Source: Dermatophagoides farinae | Taxonomy: Eukaryota; Arthropoda; Arachnida; Sarcoptiformes; Pyroglyphidae | Assembly: GCF_024713945.1 (NCBI RefSeq) | Contig: NC_134680.1 | Span: forward strand, 5,329,501 to 5,393,500 | Direction: 5' to 3' | DNA length: 64,000 nucleotides | In this document: one piece after another, positions 11,207 through 25,275 of the stretch | How positions within the stretch are numbered: the first letter of the stretch is position 1 | How the letters are laid out: every line of letters starts with the position of its first letter | The notes under the pieces: model-generated | Seen by the model: only the letters and a program-made list of their open reading frames with translations | What the model was told of the DNA's origin: nothing | Database searches by the model: none | Made by a program: the position numbers and the translations under genes

Positions 11207-14200
11207 TTATTGAAAACGTCTGCGATAATTAACACCACCACCACCGCCGCCGCGATAATGATGTTGATGATGATAATAACCACCACCAGTAGATCTATTG
11301 TGTTGATAATCAGTTATCGATCTAACATTATTACCGATAGAGCCAACACTGGAATTTGAAGTATTTGGACTTTGATCTTCCATTTCTCGCCGTTCATTGA
11401 AGCCAAGAATCAATTTTTTCACCTGTTCTTTTTCACGTTTCTGTGCTTGTTCACGAGCAAGGAAATTCTGTACTAGATCCGAATCGGCCGGTACTTCAAT
11501 CGATCGTAATATTGGTTTATTAGATTTTTGATTTTTAGTCATCACACGGAAATTGAAACTTTTCGTTTCTGTTTCCTGTGATTGTTGATTTTTGTTATTG
11601 TTTGACATAGTCGATGGTTCCAATGAAAATAATGATGATTCATAGCCACTACCCAATTGTCGGGCTTTATTTGTATCTGAATCACGTTCGATTGGTATGA
11701 CAATTTCAACATTCATACGTTGTGTTACCTCTTGTGAACGTGAGGTGAGATTTTCCATCATTAAACGTTCAAAATCACGTTGAAATAAATCATCCTCTTC
11801 ACATGGATGTATTCGTAGACCACCTCCTCTACCATCATTCGATTTGTTATTTTGATTTTCATCACTATCATCACCATCATCGTCATCCTCATCATCCTCT
11901 TCCTCATCATCAATATCTTCATTACTATCTAAATCACCATCACTATCATCAGGATCGGTATTAATCATATCCGCATTATTATTATCATCATCATAATCAT
12001 CTTTTTGTTCGACTGGTTTTTGCATAATTGGTCGGGGTGAACCATCACCATCATTATAGATATTACCAATACTACGATCTTCAATTTCTTCTTCATCACT
12101 ATTGTCATAATCACCATCGACGCAGCCTTTACTACCGGAATTATTATCACTATTAATATCGCCATCATTATTGAGGGGATTACAATTGACATTATTATTG
12201 CCGTCATTATTATTACTATCTTTTTTTAGTAAATTTTTTTCATCATTTTTCTTTTTGTCGCCACCATTTTCATCGATTTCATTTTCAGAATCCTCTTTGA
12301 TTGGTTCGAGTTGCCCATCATTGATGGGTGGTTGCATGTTTGATGAATTAGTTGATGGTGTTAATACATTCTTAATTGATACGTTTGAATTAGGTAATAC
12401 ATCTTTAACATTTTCAGCCAACTCTTTCAGACGTTTTTCCAATAGTTCACAAGATTGTTGATATGATTGAGCTTTTTTAAATTTTGGTCGTAAAAATTGT
12501 AAAACATCAGCAAATATTGCATCAATATAGAACAAAGCCATCTGATCGATTTGTTCAACAGGTAATGAATTTATATACGATTTTTTTAGCCAATAATAAC
12601 GCTAAGAAAATTTGAAAAAAAATTATTGATGGTTAAATTTTGTTAATAATTCATAAAAATAAATTTTCTCACTTGGAAAAAGAATAGAAAAAAATCCAAT
12701 TTTTTCTTAGCAGCTGGTGACATTAAAAAATGGCCACAAATATGTAATATTTGAGCGACCAAACGAAGACGCATTAAATTGAATGGTGGATCCATAGGAC
12801 TTTTTCCAGCATCATTATAATCAACGCCATATATCAACAAGGAATACATTACATTGAACAATAACGTTGAATCAACAAGATTATAGTTGAAACATTCGGC
12901 AAAAAATTTTATGGTCGATATACGACGTTGATTATATTCTAATGAATTCATTTGCTTCCCAATACGAATATTTTCCAATACAGTGTCCATTACCATCAAC
13001 ACTGTTTGTGATCGATGTTGCGAAAGATTGGATAATAGGCTAGCCAATGCTGGAATATTATCACATTTAACTTTCCATGCTGATGCCAAAGATTGAATGG
13101 CAAATGCATTGATTTCTTTATCATTCCAATCGATACGTCGAAGTTTTTTCAATACATTCGATACAGTTTTTCGTGATAATTCTGTATAAACCAAATGTTC
13201 AATGTATTGATGCATTACAGGTTTTGTTTGTATGTTACGAGCAGCCTAGTGAAAAAGAAAATTAAAAATTTTTCAACGTCATATGTAACAAGAAATTAAA
13301 AAAAAAACACTAACCGATTTATCTTCAGGTGTAACCGAATAATATGCATTCTGTATCATTGTTTCATATCGAGTGTTAACATACATGTGATTCTTCAGAC
13401 GCATCATTTGTTGTAATAATAAATTGGTCATATGATGTGATTCAGGGCAACGATATAGATAACGGCCACAAACTTCAAATAAATTACAAGTCATTTCAAT
13501 GTGATGATGATGAAAATCCGATAATAGAGTCTAAATTGAAAATGATGATAATATGATTAATTAATTAATAATATATATCAAAACTAAATAGGCTTAAAAA
13601 AATTTACCTTAAGAATTTTGAGCGCTTCCGTTTTAGAAAACAAATTGAATTTGACCAATTCACCGATGAATCTTACAATTTTCACCTTACTTTCAATGTA
13701 TACTTGATCTTTTTTGTAAAAATTATAACGGAATTGATTTTTAAGGCCAATACAAAGTTCGGTGGAAACACTTGGCATGATTGGTGCTAATTGAGCAACA
13801 AACCGTCCATAGAATGGTAATAAATCCAAACGGGTTCGTGGCACTCGAATCAATACATCGACCAATTTTTTTCGATTATTTTTCGTATTGAATGTCGTTG
13901 CAAAATGTAGGGCGGCTTTATCGATCAGATCACAATTAACACAATTAGGAAGACTAGAGAAATATGTATCCAGCTGATCTTTGGTTGCATTGAAATTAAA
14001 TTTTACAATACGGATTTTGTTTTTATCATATTTCATTGTAGATGAATCTGGATCGACATCATCATTTTCATTCAATAATGGTACATCTTTGGGATCTGGT
14101 ATAGATGTATCATCACCTGTTAATATTAGATCATCTTCTTTGGATAGGTCAAGATTTTGATCGGTTTCAATTTCAGTCGAACTACTTGCTGGTGGTAGAT

Positions 14201-15539
14201 TTCCATCGTTTGATTCACCATTTTCTTTACCAGAAGCTTCATTATTATTCGTAGCCATTGTCGATTCATCTTTAAGACTATCTTTATAAAGCATGGCCGG
14301 TACTAATGATTTTAAATCAGGAAGTTTTTCATAGAATATTCGTGTTTCTTCATCATCCCATATGGATGGATTATTTTCTTTGAAACGATTTAGATCAAAC
14401 AAAACGGCAGTTACATTTTCATTTTTCATCAACATAGTATCATTTTCCAATGCCTGTGTGTCGATATCGGGCATTTCTTCATCGATCAGATCGGCAAATG
14501 TTGTAGCTGTTTGATACAATTTTTCAAATTCAACCGATTTGGTTTTCCATTTTTCTTGTAATGCTTCAGATACTTCACCACGTGTTTCAAGGCTACGTTT
14601 CATATCGTTTTTCAAATGGAAAAGGTATTTACGATCTTTGGATATGTGTTGTATTAATGAATGATAATAATCTTTGAGTAATGTTTGAACACCTCGTTGT
14701 CGTTCCACTGAAAGAAAATCGCAAACAGGTAATTGTAATTGGAATTTTTCGGCCAACATTCGTTGACGGCGTGGATAAAGGCCGGCAAATTCTACACCAT
14801 AACCACGACAGAATGCCACCAAAATGCTTATATTTTTATGTGTTTCTTTATCGGCATTCGTTAAAATTGTAAGTAAATTTCCCAACGCTGGTAATGAATC
14901 TTTGGTCGTGAAAATGCCGGATAGAATTAATTCGGTAAAGATTTTTATGTCGACTCGCATTTTCGATGCATTAAACTGATCAGAAGGTTTCCGTGGAAGA
15001 TTTTTATTCCAAGCATCGAATAAATGAGCAGCAAAGTCACAATAACGAAGATGAAGAAATGAACAAATCTGTATGAACATTCCGATTTCATTGGCTTTAA
15101 TTTTCGTTTCCACTAATGCCGTAGCCAATTCAGAAATGAAACGAGATAGATTAAGATTTTCTAAATCTTTCATAATGACATCTTTATTCGATTCAGTCAT
15201 ATTACGAATTTTCTTCACGAATGCCGTATTCTTTTTGATCGAAGTATCTAACTTGACGAATAAATCTTCATCCGGATATTCAATATTTGATACATTGTGT
15301 TCATAACGTTTTTCACGTTTCTCTTTATATCTTTCAGACAATTCTTTGATATATTCTTGGATCGATTGTTCTTCTTGTTGTTGTTGTTCTTTATCGTTTT
15401 CTTCGCTTTTATTATTATCATCTTTATCATTATTTTTGTTTTCTTCGCCATGATTAACTGTTTCTTCTTGTTTTTCTTGATTCGTTGCCGAATTATCGGC
15501 TTCATTTTCTTCACTTTTTTGCATCGTTGTCACCACCAT
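11207..15539 (-). CDS. UPF2: Regulator of nonsense transcripts 2 (UPF2)
   Basis: Exons on the minus strand: 15539-13608, 13530-13315, 13245-12673 and 12601-11207, all phase 0, give 1371 residues (human 1272). UPF2 bridges UPF1 and UPF3 in nonsense-mediated mRNA decay. The N-terminus is charged. MIF4G-1 begins near residue 95 (LFVKLDTSIKKNTAFVKKI). MIF4G-2 spans about 525-715 (LPNCVNCDLIDKAALHF, RTRLDLLPFYGRFVAQL, VRFIGELVKFNLFSK). MIF4G-3 is about 720-930 (NQRRISTIKFFAECFNYNLV, KKKLDFFLFFFQRYYWLKKS). A long Asp/Glu/Asn-rich linker follows. The UPF1-binding region near 1175-1260 is conserved (GGGLRIHPCEEDDLF, RLMMENLTSR). The tail is RGGGGGGVNYRRRFQ. The start at 15539 is the first in-frame ATG; a second lies at 15524. 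The gene is divergent from CNOT11. Confidence 0.96.
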
Positions 15540-17166
15540 CAATATAATGATATTAATCAAATCAAATCAAAAAAATATTTTGCTTCCAAAAACAAACTAA
15601 AACTTGATAACAAAACCACCAGAGAAAAAAATGTATTAGCCAGCAATTTAACCATCGAACGATCAGACAGTTCCAAAACAATCATCAATCAATCAATCAA
15701 ATGATTTTCTCTTGAATTTTTTCAATGTTGTTATTGACCAATTAGAATTATATCGTATCTATCAATGGATAATAAATGAGAAACAAAAATGATTATGATA
15801 CGTTATGATAATCATCGAAAATTGACAAATACCGACCTTGGTAAGAATGAACATTTCAAAATTTTTATCACGTTTTTATTTCTTTGTTTTTGCTGCTCAT
15901 ACACCGAACACATTCACATACGAACAAACACAAACACACAAAAGTCACAAAACACTGAACCTTATAGAATAATTTGTTAAATTTTTTTAATTATATTTTG
16001 CCACTCAAAATATGACCACAATGGAAACGAAATTTTTAAAATTCAAAACAATCAAAATTTCAACTTTAATCCAATGATGAATCAGCAATTTAAATGTGAA
16101 ACATTTAATTATCCACGTGAACGATGATGTAAATTTCGATAATTCGAAATACCGCACACACACACACACAAAAAAAAACACACGGAGAAAGAGAATTGAT
16201 AGTGTAAAAAAAAATCAGTCAACACTTAATCAGTCATGGCTGCAAACAAAAAAAAATTCCATCCATATTTATACGATAAAAGTTATCCATTGATATATTT
16301 GAAACATATAAATTGAATAATTAAAATTTTATGCCGCTTTTTTTTGCAAAGATTTTGACCATCAGATGACGCTATCGGTATCACTGTTGTTATTGGATGA
16401 TGATGATGATGTTGATGTTGATGATGAGGAATGATGCTACGACGACAACGGTGATAATTTTCGAGATGTTGAATGTTGTTGATTTCTGATAAATTGCAAT
16501 AAATTAATCCATTTTTAGCATCAACAATTATCATTATCATCATTGTATATAATCACATTAATTTGGTATTTTTTTTTCCCCAAAATATTTACATTTAATC
16601 ACAACAGTTTGTACTCTTTCATGTGTGTGTGATTGTTGATCAACAGAATTCGCAATTCTGTGTCCCAAAAATAAACAAGACGTAGCAATATATAACAACG
16701 TTTATAATGATTGTATTGAATTGAATTTAATTGTATTGTATTGGAAAAACAAATAATGATGATAAATGATAAAGATTTGGAATTTTTTCTCATGAAAATT
16801 TTAGCTAATATTGTTTCAAAGTGTTCAGAAAAAAGAGCAACGTTTTTCAAAAAATGAAAATATTGCTAATTGAAAATTGTTTATTGAAAATCGATTTTTG
16901 GATGAATAATCAATCGAAAACCATCTTCTTCTACAATATCAATAATAACAACAAATTTGCAAATTTTAATTTATTATATTGGCCGAAAATTTCATCAAAA
17001 TTTCCAATACCATTGATTGTTTGGCATTCATTATTTGGCCAAAACAATAAATGGAATTTTGGTATCGTTCATCGTGTATCAAATATCGATATCGTATCGA
17101 AAAATTTATTCAATTTCATTCACAAACAATACAGATTGAAAAAAATTTGTTTGAACGGCGACGACA
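15540..17166. promoter_or_regulatory. Divergent intergenic region between UPF2 and CNOT11
   Basis: The two start codons face away from each other across 1.6 kb, so this stretch should hold both promoters and 5' UTRs. I saw AT-rich sequence, a (CA)n tract near 16155 and (ATG)n tracts, but no convincing coding region or specific promoter element. Confidence 0.5.
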
Positions 17167-20126
17167 ATGCCTTTGGACATAGAATCTTTCCAACAGATTC
17201 TTACGTACGTATTTTCGATGATTTTGTTTGGAATTCTTTTTTTTTAACAAATCGTTTCGTTTTATTGAATTTAGATTTTTGTTTGATGAAAGCCTACAAT
17301 CCAGACAATTTGTATATATTGCTCAGGCATTTCGTTATTTTCTACAACGATTAAAACATGAACAATTACAACAGCCACCATCATCATCATCAAACAATGG
17401 TGATGATGGTAATGATGAGAAAAAGGAGTATAGATTTAAATTTGAAATCGGACGATTTATAGTACAATTATTATTCCATCATTCCGTATTGTTGCCGAAA
17501 TTTTCACAAAAAGTCATTGCATTATATCTATTGTATGATCTTTATAATTGGCCGGTAAAAATTTACAATCCATTCAACGGTATCATCTATGATATTCTTG
17601 TAAGTGATTCTCAATATAATTAATTCTTTAGATTTATTTATATTTTTTTGTTCATTATTCTTCACACCTCATAGAATATTTCAACATATAAAAGTAGTGC
17701 AATCTACTTTCAATTCATTCATGATTTTCAAAAATTTTTTAAAGAAAAATTTCAAAATTTTCAAGATGAAAATCTAACATTTTTTGAAAATTATTTCGAC
17801 ATTATCGATAAATTCGATCTATTAATGGAACGTCGCAATTTTATTGAATCATCATCTGGAATTGAAAAAAATCTCATTTGTGATTATCATACAAATTCGA
17901 CTATATTACATACAAAATTACAGGTACTATCGAAACATATAAAAAAAGTTATCCGTGAAAGGCTAGAAATTCGTGATATTCTAAGAAATTCGGATTTTGC
18001 TAAAATGTATGATTTTATTGAAAGAATATCCACACAACAACAACACCAATCATTAACGATCAATCATAATGAATCGAGAAATGATAATGAAAATTTTGAT
18101 AATTTTTCATTGATCGATGTTAATATCAATAAAAACAACAATAATACTCATAATGTTGATGATAACGGACAACAACAGCAACAACAACCACAGCAGCTAT
18201 TACAAGATCCATTGTATTCGACACTGTGCATTCCGAAATATTTTATGGATAATTTCGAGAAACCAGTTGCCGTCGATATTTATACTGTTTTTGAATTTCC
18301 ACAATTACCCACCATTGCCAAGAATTATTTCATCAGTCTTTATATAATTGTTGATGAACTGTCCCGACAAGAGGTATTTTGCATTTTTGATGGTTTTTTT
18401 TAGGTTTTAATCAAATCCTTTTTTTTCTTTTTAATTTTAAAAAATATAGTTCTTAAAACTAAGTCCAATGGATATTGTTAGCTGTGATTTTCTACCGCAA
18501 CAAGTTTCTGTAATGAAAAGATTTCGTAAAAAATTTTTCGGTGAAAATTATTGCTTTTTACAACATTTAATTTTCGAAAGCATTTATATGAAACAATTAA
18601 AACAACAACAACAACAACAACAGTTTGTCGAATGTTCATCTAGTGGCCAAAATTCTACCTCAACAACAATGTTATCTTCTGAACAGCCAATCATAATGAA
18701 ACCGATAACAAAAACCGAATTTCTTTCATACATAGAACTGTTAATGGATAAATCATGTCTGTATTATTTTCCCTTTTTTCCATCGATCAAAAATGAAAAT
18801 GAACATTTTGATTTGTAAGTTTTTTTTAATATTTTTTTCATTTCAAATCTAATTATTTTCTATTTTTCATTATAATAATATATAAAATAGTGATGATCCG
18901 AAAGAGAAGACAAATACTTTATTGAAATCATTGCTTAAATCAAACTATGATATTGATGTGGAATATTTTCTGGATAATAATCTAGTCAATTATTATAATA
19001 ATCAACATGCTAATCATATAAACTCATCACAATCATTTGAACATTTTTTTCATCATCATCATCATCATGTCAATAATAATGATAAGAATAATTCTTCATT
19101 GATCGAGGTATGTCATCACATGTGGTTATTTAACATTTCAATTATTTATTCATTCTTTTTTTTATAAATATATAGCTTCCATTTAATGTTGTTGATGGCG
19201 ATAATAATGAATGGCAACAATTTTCTCTGGTCAATAATAAAGATGATAATAATAATATGAATAATAATAATGATAATGGTAAAATTGATAATGATGGAAC
19301 CATCATAATTGATTCGAATGAAATTGATGGCAATAAAGCCTGTAATGAAGATGAGAATATTACGAATCTACTTAAAAAAGCTTGTCAACAATCATTGACA
19401 ATGTCTGAAATGAAATCTGTTCAATCACAATTGAAAACAATACCATCATTATCATCATCATTGTTGTTGTTAAAATCTATCTTAACCGTTGTTGATCCAA
19501 CCAGTCTACCTGGTTTGGTGGAAAATAATCCAAGTATTGCGCACGAATTATTACCAATATTGATACAACAATCTCCACTAAAAAATTTTTTACCATCCAC
19601 AATATCATCATCATCATCATCATCAACATTGATAAATGAAAATAAAGATGAAATCATCATTACAATGTCCAACATACGTGATTATCTTGCTGCATTAGTC
19701 GATATGGATACATCACTTCATTCAATTGAAGTGGTTAATAAATTATCTACACAGCTATTATTACCAGAAGAATTTACCTATCGTTATATAACGAATTGTA
19801 TACGTACATGTGAAAATATTAAAGATCGTTATCTACAGAATCGTCTTGTACGTTTAGTATGTGTATTTCTAACGGCATTGATTTGTAAAGAAATAATTGA
19901 TGTAAGAAAAATTTTCTTTGAATTACAAGCATTCTGTATTGAATTCTCACAGATACGTGATGCAGCAACATTATTTCGTCAGCTAAAACAATTGGAAACA
20001 CCACCAAATGATTCATCTTCAACAACAACAACAACAACGATGATAACCACTACATGTTCAAATGCAACAACAGCAGCATCATCATCATCATCATCGTCAT
20101 CGGCTGTTGGTGATTTTCAAATATAA
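17167..20126 (+). CDS. CNOT11: CCR4-NOT transcription complex subunit 11 (CNOT11)
   Basis: Exons 17167-17204, 17275-17599, 17675-18373, 18450-18814, 18891-19107 and 19176-20126 give 864 residues (human 510). CNOT11 is a metazoan module of the CCR4-NOT deadenylase and works with CNOT10. The 38-nt first coding exon reads [13 protein letters not shown] and joins in frame to [19 protein letters not shown], aligning with the family's N-terminal helix. [20 protein letters not shown] matches the human segment around SAAQRLTALYLLWEMY. The C-terminal DUF2363 region is the best conserved: [59 protein letters not shown] and [19 protein letters not shown]. The extra length is Asn/Gln/Ser/His-rich insertions in the middle and a Ser/Thr-rich tail. 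Each junction is GT...AG and phases agree. Confidence 0.94.
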
Positions 20127-20128
20127 TC

Positions 20129-20134
20129 TTTATT
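20129..20134 (-). terminator. Likely PRPF38A polyadenylation signal
   Basis: AATAAA read on the minus strand, 131 bp past the PRPF38A stop and almost touching the CNOT11 stop on the other strand. No closer minus-strand AATAAA was seen. Confidence 0.5.
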
Positions 20135-20192
20135 TTTAATTTAATTGTTGATTATAATTTTTGTTGATGATAATGATAAAATGTTCGATATA

Positions 20193-20198
20193 AATAAA
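20193..20198 (+). terminator. Likely CNOT11 polyadenylation signal
   Basis: AATAAA on the plus strand, 67 bp after the CNOT11 stop, inside the expected PRPF38A 3' UTR. Confidence 0.55.
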
Positions 20199-20264
20199 AT
20201 TTGTACAAAAAAAATTATAGTTTATAGTACGTATAAAATGAAATAAATATACAATATAAATTCA

Positions 20265-21469
20265 TCATGGTCTTAATGGTTTTAGGCCCAATTTTGCTCG
20301 TAATGCATTCATTTCGGCAATTTCATCGGCTTCGGTTTTAGGTTCTTTGGATTTTTCCTGTTCTCTATTTTCTTTTCTTTGATCTTTACGATGATGATGA
20401 TGATCACGGTTACGTTTTTCCGGTGTACGAGATCGACGACGATGATCATAACGTTCACGTGATGATGACCGTTGTCGTCGTGAATGATGGCGATGAGAAT
20501 GACGATCATTGTCATAATCATCATTATCATTATTACGTCTATGGGAGCTTGTTGGTGGTGATGATCCATGATAATGTCGCCGTCGACGATCATCCCCATC
20601 ATCATTATCGACATGATGTGAACCATATCGATCTGGTGTTCTCGATCGTCGTTTCTTATGACGACGACGTCGATCCTCATCATCCGAATCGGTTGATACT
20701 TTTCCATCCGATTGATTTTTACCATCATCACTGTTACCATCATCATCATGATTGGCATCAAGATCCAAATCTTCTTCAATCAAACTAACACGTTTAGTTA
20801 ATTCACCATTTTCTTCATGCACAAAACGTTTAGTTAAACGTGGCAATATAATATCAAATACACGATCTTCACGAAGTAGTAGATCAATAAATTCATCCAT
20901 ATAGATGACATCGAATGCTATTAAATAAAATTTTCTTTAATTTTTATCAAAAAAAAAAAAAAAAAACAAGAACAATAATACTTACTGCCCATTTTAGTCA
21001 TACGACGTAATTTTCGATAATCATTATATAATGGTTCAAGATATTTATAAATATCCAAAGGATTTCCCACTAATCGTAGATAAAATGCACCTAATGCACG
21101 AATATATTTGAAATTTTCCTGCCGTATAAATTCAATGACAATATCTTTTTCAGGTTGTATCTGTAGTAATTTCAATGTCAAACATAAAAACGGTGTGGTT
21201 TTAATGTTACCACCATATGATCCACCAATGTAACGTAATTCTGATCCTTTATCGACAACAAGTTCGGCTACAATTAAATAAAAGAGTTGAATAAAAATCA
21301 AAAAAAAAAGAACAAATAAGCAATGTTTTGAAAATTTACCTGTTAGGCCGAAACATTCTTCTTTCCAATAACGACTTTCATAAATTCGTGCACGGATAAT
21401 TTTTTCAATCAAATATTGAGGATTAGTTCCATGAACTGTTATAGCATCTTTGACCGTTTTATTGGCCAT
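20265..21469 (-). CDS. PRPF38A: Pre-mRNA-splicing factor 38A (PRP38)
   Basis: Exons on the minus strand: 21469-21340, 21267-20986 and 20917-20265 give 354 residues (human 312). PRP38 joins the spliceosomal B complex with the tri-snRNP and is needed for activation. The protein starts MANKTVKDAITVHGTNPQYL, nearly identical to human PRPF38A. Other matches are RIYESRYWKEECFGLT, YGGNIKTTPFLCLTLKLLQI, LEPLYNDYRKLRRM, and YMDEFIDLLLREDRVFDIIL, which begins in the third exon. The PRP38 domain ends near residue 185. The rest is an Arg/Ser/His/Asp-rich tail (RRRRHKKRRSRTPDRYG, RSSSRERYDHRRRSRTPEKR) typical of the metazoan form. The last residues, LRAKLGLKPLRP, form a conserved-looking C-terminal end. 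Converges on CNOT11 with 138 bp between stops. Confidence 0.96.
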
Positions 21470-23786
21470 GATTGTTGAAAACTTTGAAAAACAAAATTTA
21501 TTATTTTCAAAAACAATAACATGTGCTATAGAATTTGCAAAGTGAATGATACAAAAAAAAATACTCTATCCACAATAATCGATAGTATCGATACGGCCCT
21601 CACCATCCAATCTACTTTCAGCAGGTTGGCATTGTTTCCGTTCATCAAAACTTGTGTTTGTTTTATTTTTTTTTTTTCATTAAAATTTTGAAATTGTGAA
21701 ATTGTACCCTATGAAAAACAACAAAAGATTTTCAACAAAGAAAAATTTCATTTCATTGATCTGGATCTATATGTGAGATTTTTTTTTACAAATTATCAAC
21801 TCTATTGTGTCATATAAATATGGTGAGTATGAAAAAAGCAAAACAAACATAATCACAATATATAATACGATTCCAGATTCGAATTGATTTAAATTTACAA
21901 ATTTCGATTCAAAATAAAATGGAATGAACAGAAAAAAAAATTTACATATTCTTTGCGACTATTTTCAAAAAATTCTTTTTTTTCACCATTGAATTATTCA
22001 ACTGCAAAGCTCGTTATGAATGTGAAAATTTTATTTATGTGTCTCTTCTAAGTATTCGAAAGGATTTGAATTCCAACAACAACAAAAAATTTATTCGAAA
22101 CCAAAAAAAAAAGAATCCAACAAAAGTATGTATAGCCATTTCTTAATGGATGGAATTTTGCTCTGATGAATTTTATTCGATTTTTTTTCCATTCCATTTT
22201 ATAGTCTTTTCTATTCATTTATTGTGGTTTCGCTTCAATTGATCAGCATGGCTGGGTTCAGGATAATTTGCCATAAATCTTTGAACAATTTCGAATATTG
22301 AAATAATAACAAATACCAATAACAACAACAACAACAAAAATGTACTGATTCCAATTGTTTAATTATAGATATAAATTTTTTTTTCTTATTCCCGGCCATG
22401 CATCGCTGAGAAAAGATTTTTTTCTCTTTTTTTTGGTAAAAGAAGAAAAACCAATCGCAATATCCGAAACAAATGATGATAATGAATAATAACTAAAGAA
22501 CAATGCTAATAAAAGATTGATATCAGTCAGAAACAACCTTCTGTACAATGATTAGAGAAATGTTGAGAAATCATATAGAATATAGAATGTTTATATGTCG
22601 AATGAATCGAAACAAACAATGAATGAATGGCGAATGAAAACAAAAAAATCGAAACAAAGAATAAAGAAGAATTTTTTTCGAATAATCTATTTTGCAATTA
22701 GTAAGAATTTGAGATTTTTTTTTCTCTTTTTTCTTCTTCTTCATTCTGCTTTTTTGTTTGTTTGTTTCCCTCTCTTTCTCTCTCTCTTTCGACCTCGTAA
22801 CTTTCTCCTTCTTTATTTCCATATATAGTATATTTTATTTTATTCTTTCAATTTTAATAATTAATTCTCCCTATAGAGATAATTCCACTTGATAAGGATT
22901 CACTTTCCACCAATTTATTTGAAAATTATAGAACGAATAGCCAGAATGAGAGAGGCAGAAAAAATGGCTCAAAAACCATGGACTACCGTTTTGGTTCATT
23001 AATTACCGAAAATGTTACATAGTTGTTTCCCATCTCTCTTCCTCTCTTTCTTTCGGGTTATTTATATATTCAGACGATATTTCCCAGGCAAAATTAAAAT
23101 TTTCTATATTTCTCATGAAAAACAAAAAAAAAATTAGATGATGTTTATGGGGCGTTAACACGAAACGAATGAAAAAAAAAACAAAACCGAAAAACAAAAT
23201 CAATATATTATCATAGAACACATGTTTCATATATACACATACACACACCTATATAATAAATGATAAGACTTTCTGAATGAAATATAATAAAAAAAAAACA
23301 TTCATTAAGGCATAGAATATTTCAGTTGACAAAAAAATAAAAAAAATGCAACAAATCAACACACACACACACACAAAAAAATGATTTTATTACGCCCATC
23401 ACTTGTGATAATAATGACAGAATTTCAAATATTCTTTTTTTTTCTCAAAACGATTACGCAATACTCCCACTACAAAACATACGCCTATTACAAATACCCA
23501 ACACACACACCTAAATTAGGGCCCTATGTGGCTAATAAATATCATATACAACAACAACACTAATGATAACGAGCACTGTGTGTGTGTTTTTTTTTTGTCT
23601 TTTTCATTGTTAAAAACAGAATTCCATTGAATTTGAAATCGTATGATGGTGTGTGTGAATGGCGCCAAATCATAAATGTTCGAGCTCATCTCACACTCAT
23701 GGGCAACTAACTGTTCTGGTTTAGATCATCAACTAACTAATAAGCAAGCGTACCAAAAATTCTCTGTTTCATTTCTTTGATTTCTC

Positions 23787-23819
<33 letters not shown>

Positions 23820-25237
23820 TTCTTTTATAAAAACTTATGAAAATGAAAAAAAATGCCTTAGTCAAGAATTTGATTTTATTCGCGATTCATAAAATCATCA
23901 ATAAAAAAAAAGAATAATCATCGACCATCGTCAATCAATTGAATGTTTTTCATTGTGATAAATAAATGTGCTGTTTTTTTTTTGTTTATATCATCACATC
24001 TATCACATCAATGTTCAGCTTTTAAAAAACAAAAAACCTAAACGACAAAGTTTTTTTCTTCAAATTTCCTTTTTCTTTTCGTTTATTACATCGAAAAAAG
24101 TGATGTTGATCCATCATCATCATCATCATCAACATAAACATAAATGTTCGATTTAAAATATTGGATTCCTCATAAGACAGGTAGGTGTGTGTAAACATAT
24201 ATTTTTTAAATTTTATTCATTCCTATCAAATTCTATACGGTAGAATAATATTTTGTCCCAATCCAATTGCACAATCCATATATTTGGTCATATGCAGAAA
24301 AAAATGAATTGAAATTTTCCATTGAAATCAATCAATTTGTCGAATATTAAATAGTAATATGAATAGTGAATGATCATTATTCGTTTGTATTTTTTTCGTG
24401 TACATCGGTTTTAATGTTGCAATTTCTAAATTGAAAAAATTCTTTACAATTTGTATTTATATAGATGGTCTTTCTTCTGTTAGTTGATCCATTTATTCAT
24501 CCTAATTTTGATCATTATGATGATGATGATGAAAGAGGAATAATTTTATTCATCTAGGTCTGGTCTGTTTTATTTTTCGCCATTTTTTCTGGACCCAGCT
24601 GGTACAATTATTATTATTATTATTGTCATTGTCGTTGTTGTTGTTCATATTTATTAACATCATTTATAATAATGATAATAAAGGTTTCCATTCATATGAT
24701 AATTTGATGATGATGATGATGATAATTTTTGTTGTTGTTGTTGTTGTTGAATACAAATGTTTGAATATCGTAATAGAATTTCATTTCTCATTTATTGTTG
24801 TTGTTGTTGTTGCTGCTGCTGCTTTTTTTCTGCTTCTCTTTTCAAAATTCATTTGCTTTTGGATAAGGAGAAGAAAAAAAAATGGAAATTTATTTTGACC
24901 ATCATCATCATCATCATCATCACCATCATTTAATGATTATTATTATTAGGTTATTATTATCATTGTCATCATCGTCTAATGTGGCCATTTTTTCAGATGT
25001 TCATTTATTGATTATCATCCATATGAATTCAGAAAAAAAACTGTATGTCTTTGCAATCAGAAGATATTGTTTTCCTGGTTAGCTGTTTTGCGTTTGATAT
25101 CACCATTTTTTTTGGGGTGTTTACAGATTCATATGTTGTTCAGAATTATAACCTGATTATATTTCTCAAGGATTCTTATTCTGGATATTCGGTTGCCATG
25201 TTGGCAGATTGTATGTCTCCTTTTTTTTGATTTATTA

Positions 25238-25275
<38 letters not shown>

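Noticed and set aside
16821-17354. A 177-codon plus-strand frame upstream of and overlapping CNOT11 exon 1
   Set aside because: The family-conserved start is MPLDIESF at 17167 in another frame with an in-phase intron; the longer frame has no recognisable similarity and crosses that intron.
21820-21850. ATG followed by GTGAGT, similar to the IMP4 first exon
   Set aside because: No downstream acceptor exon with a recognisable protein was found.
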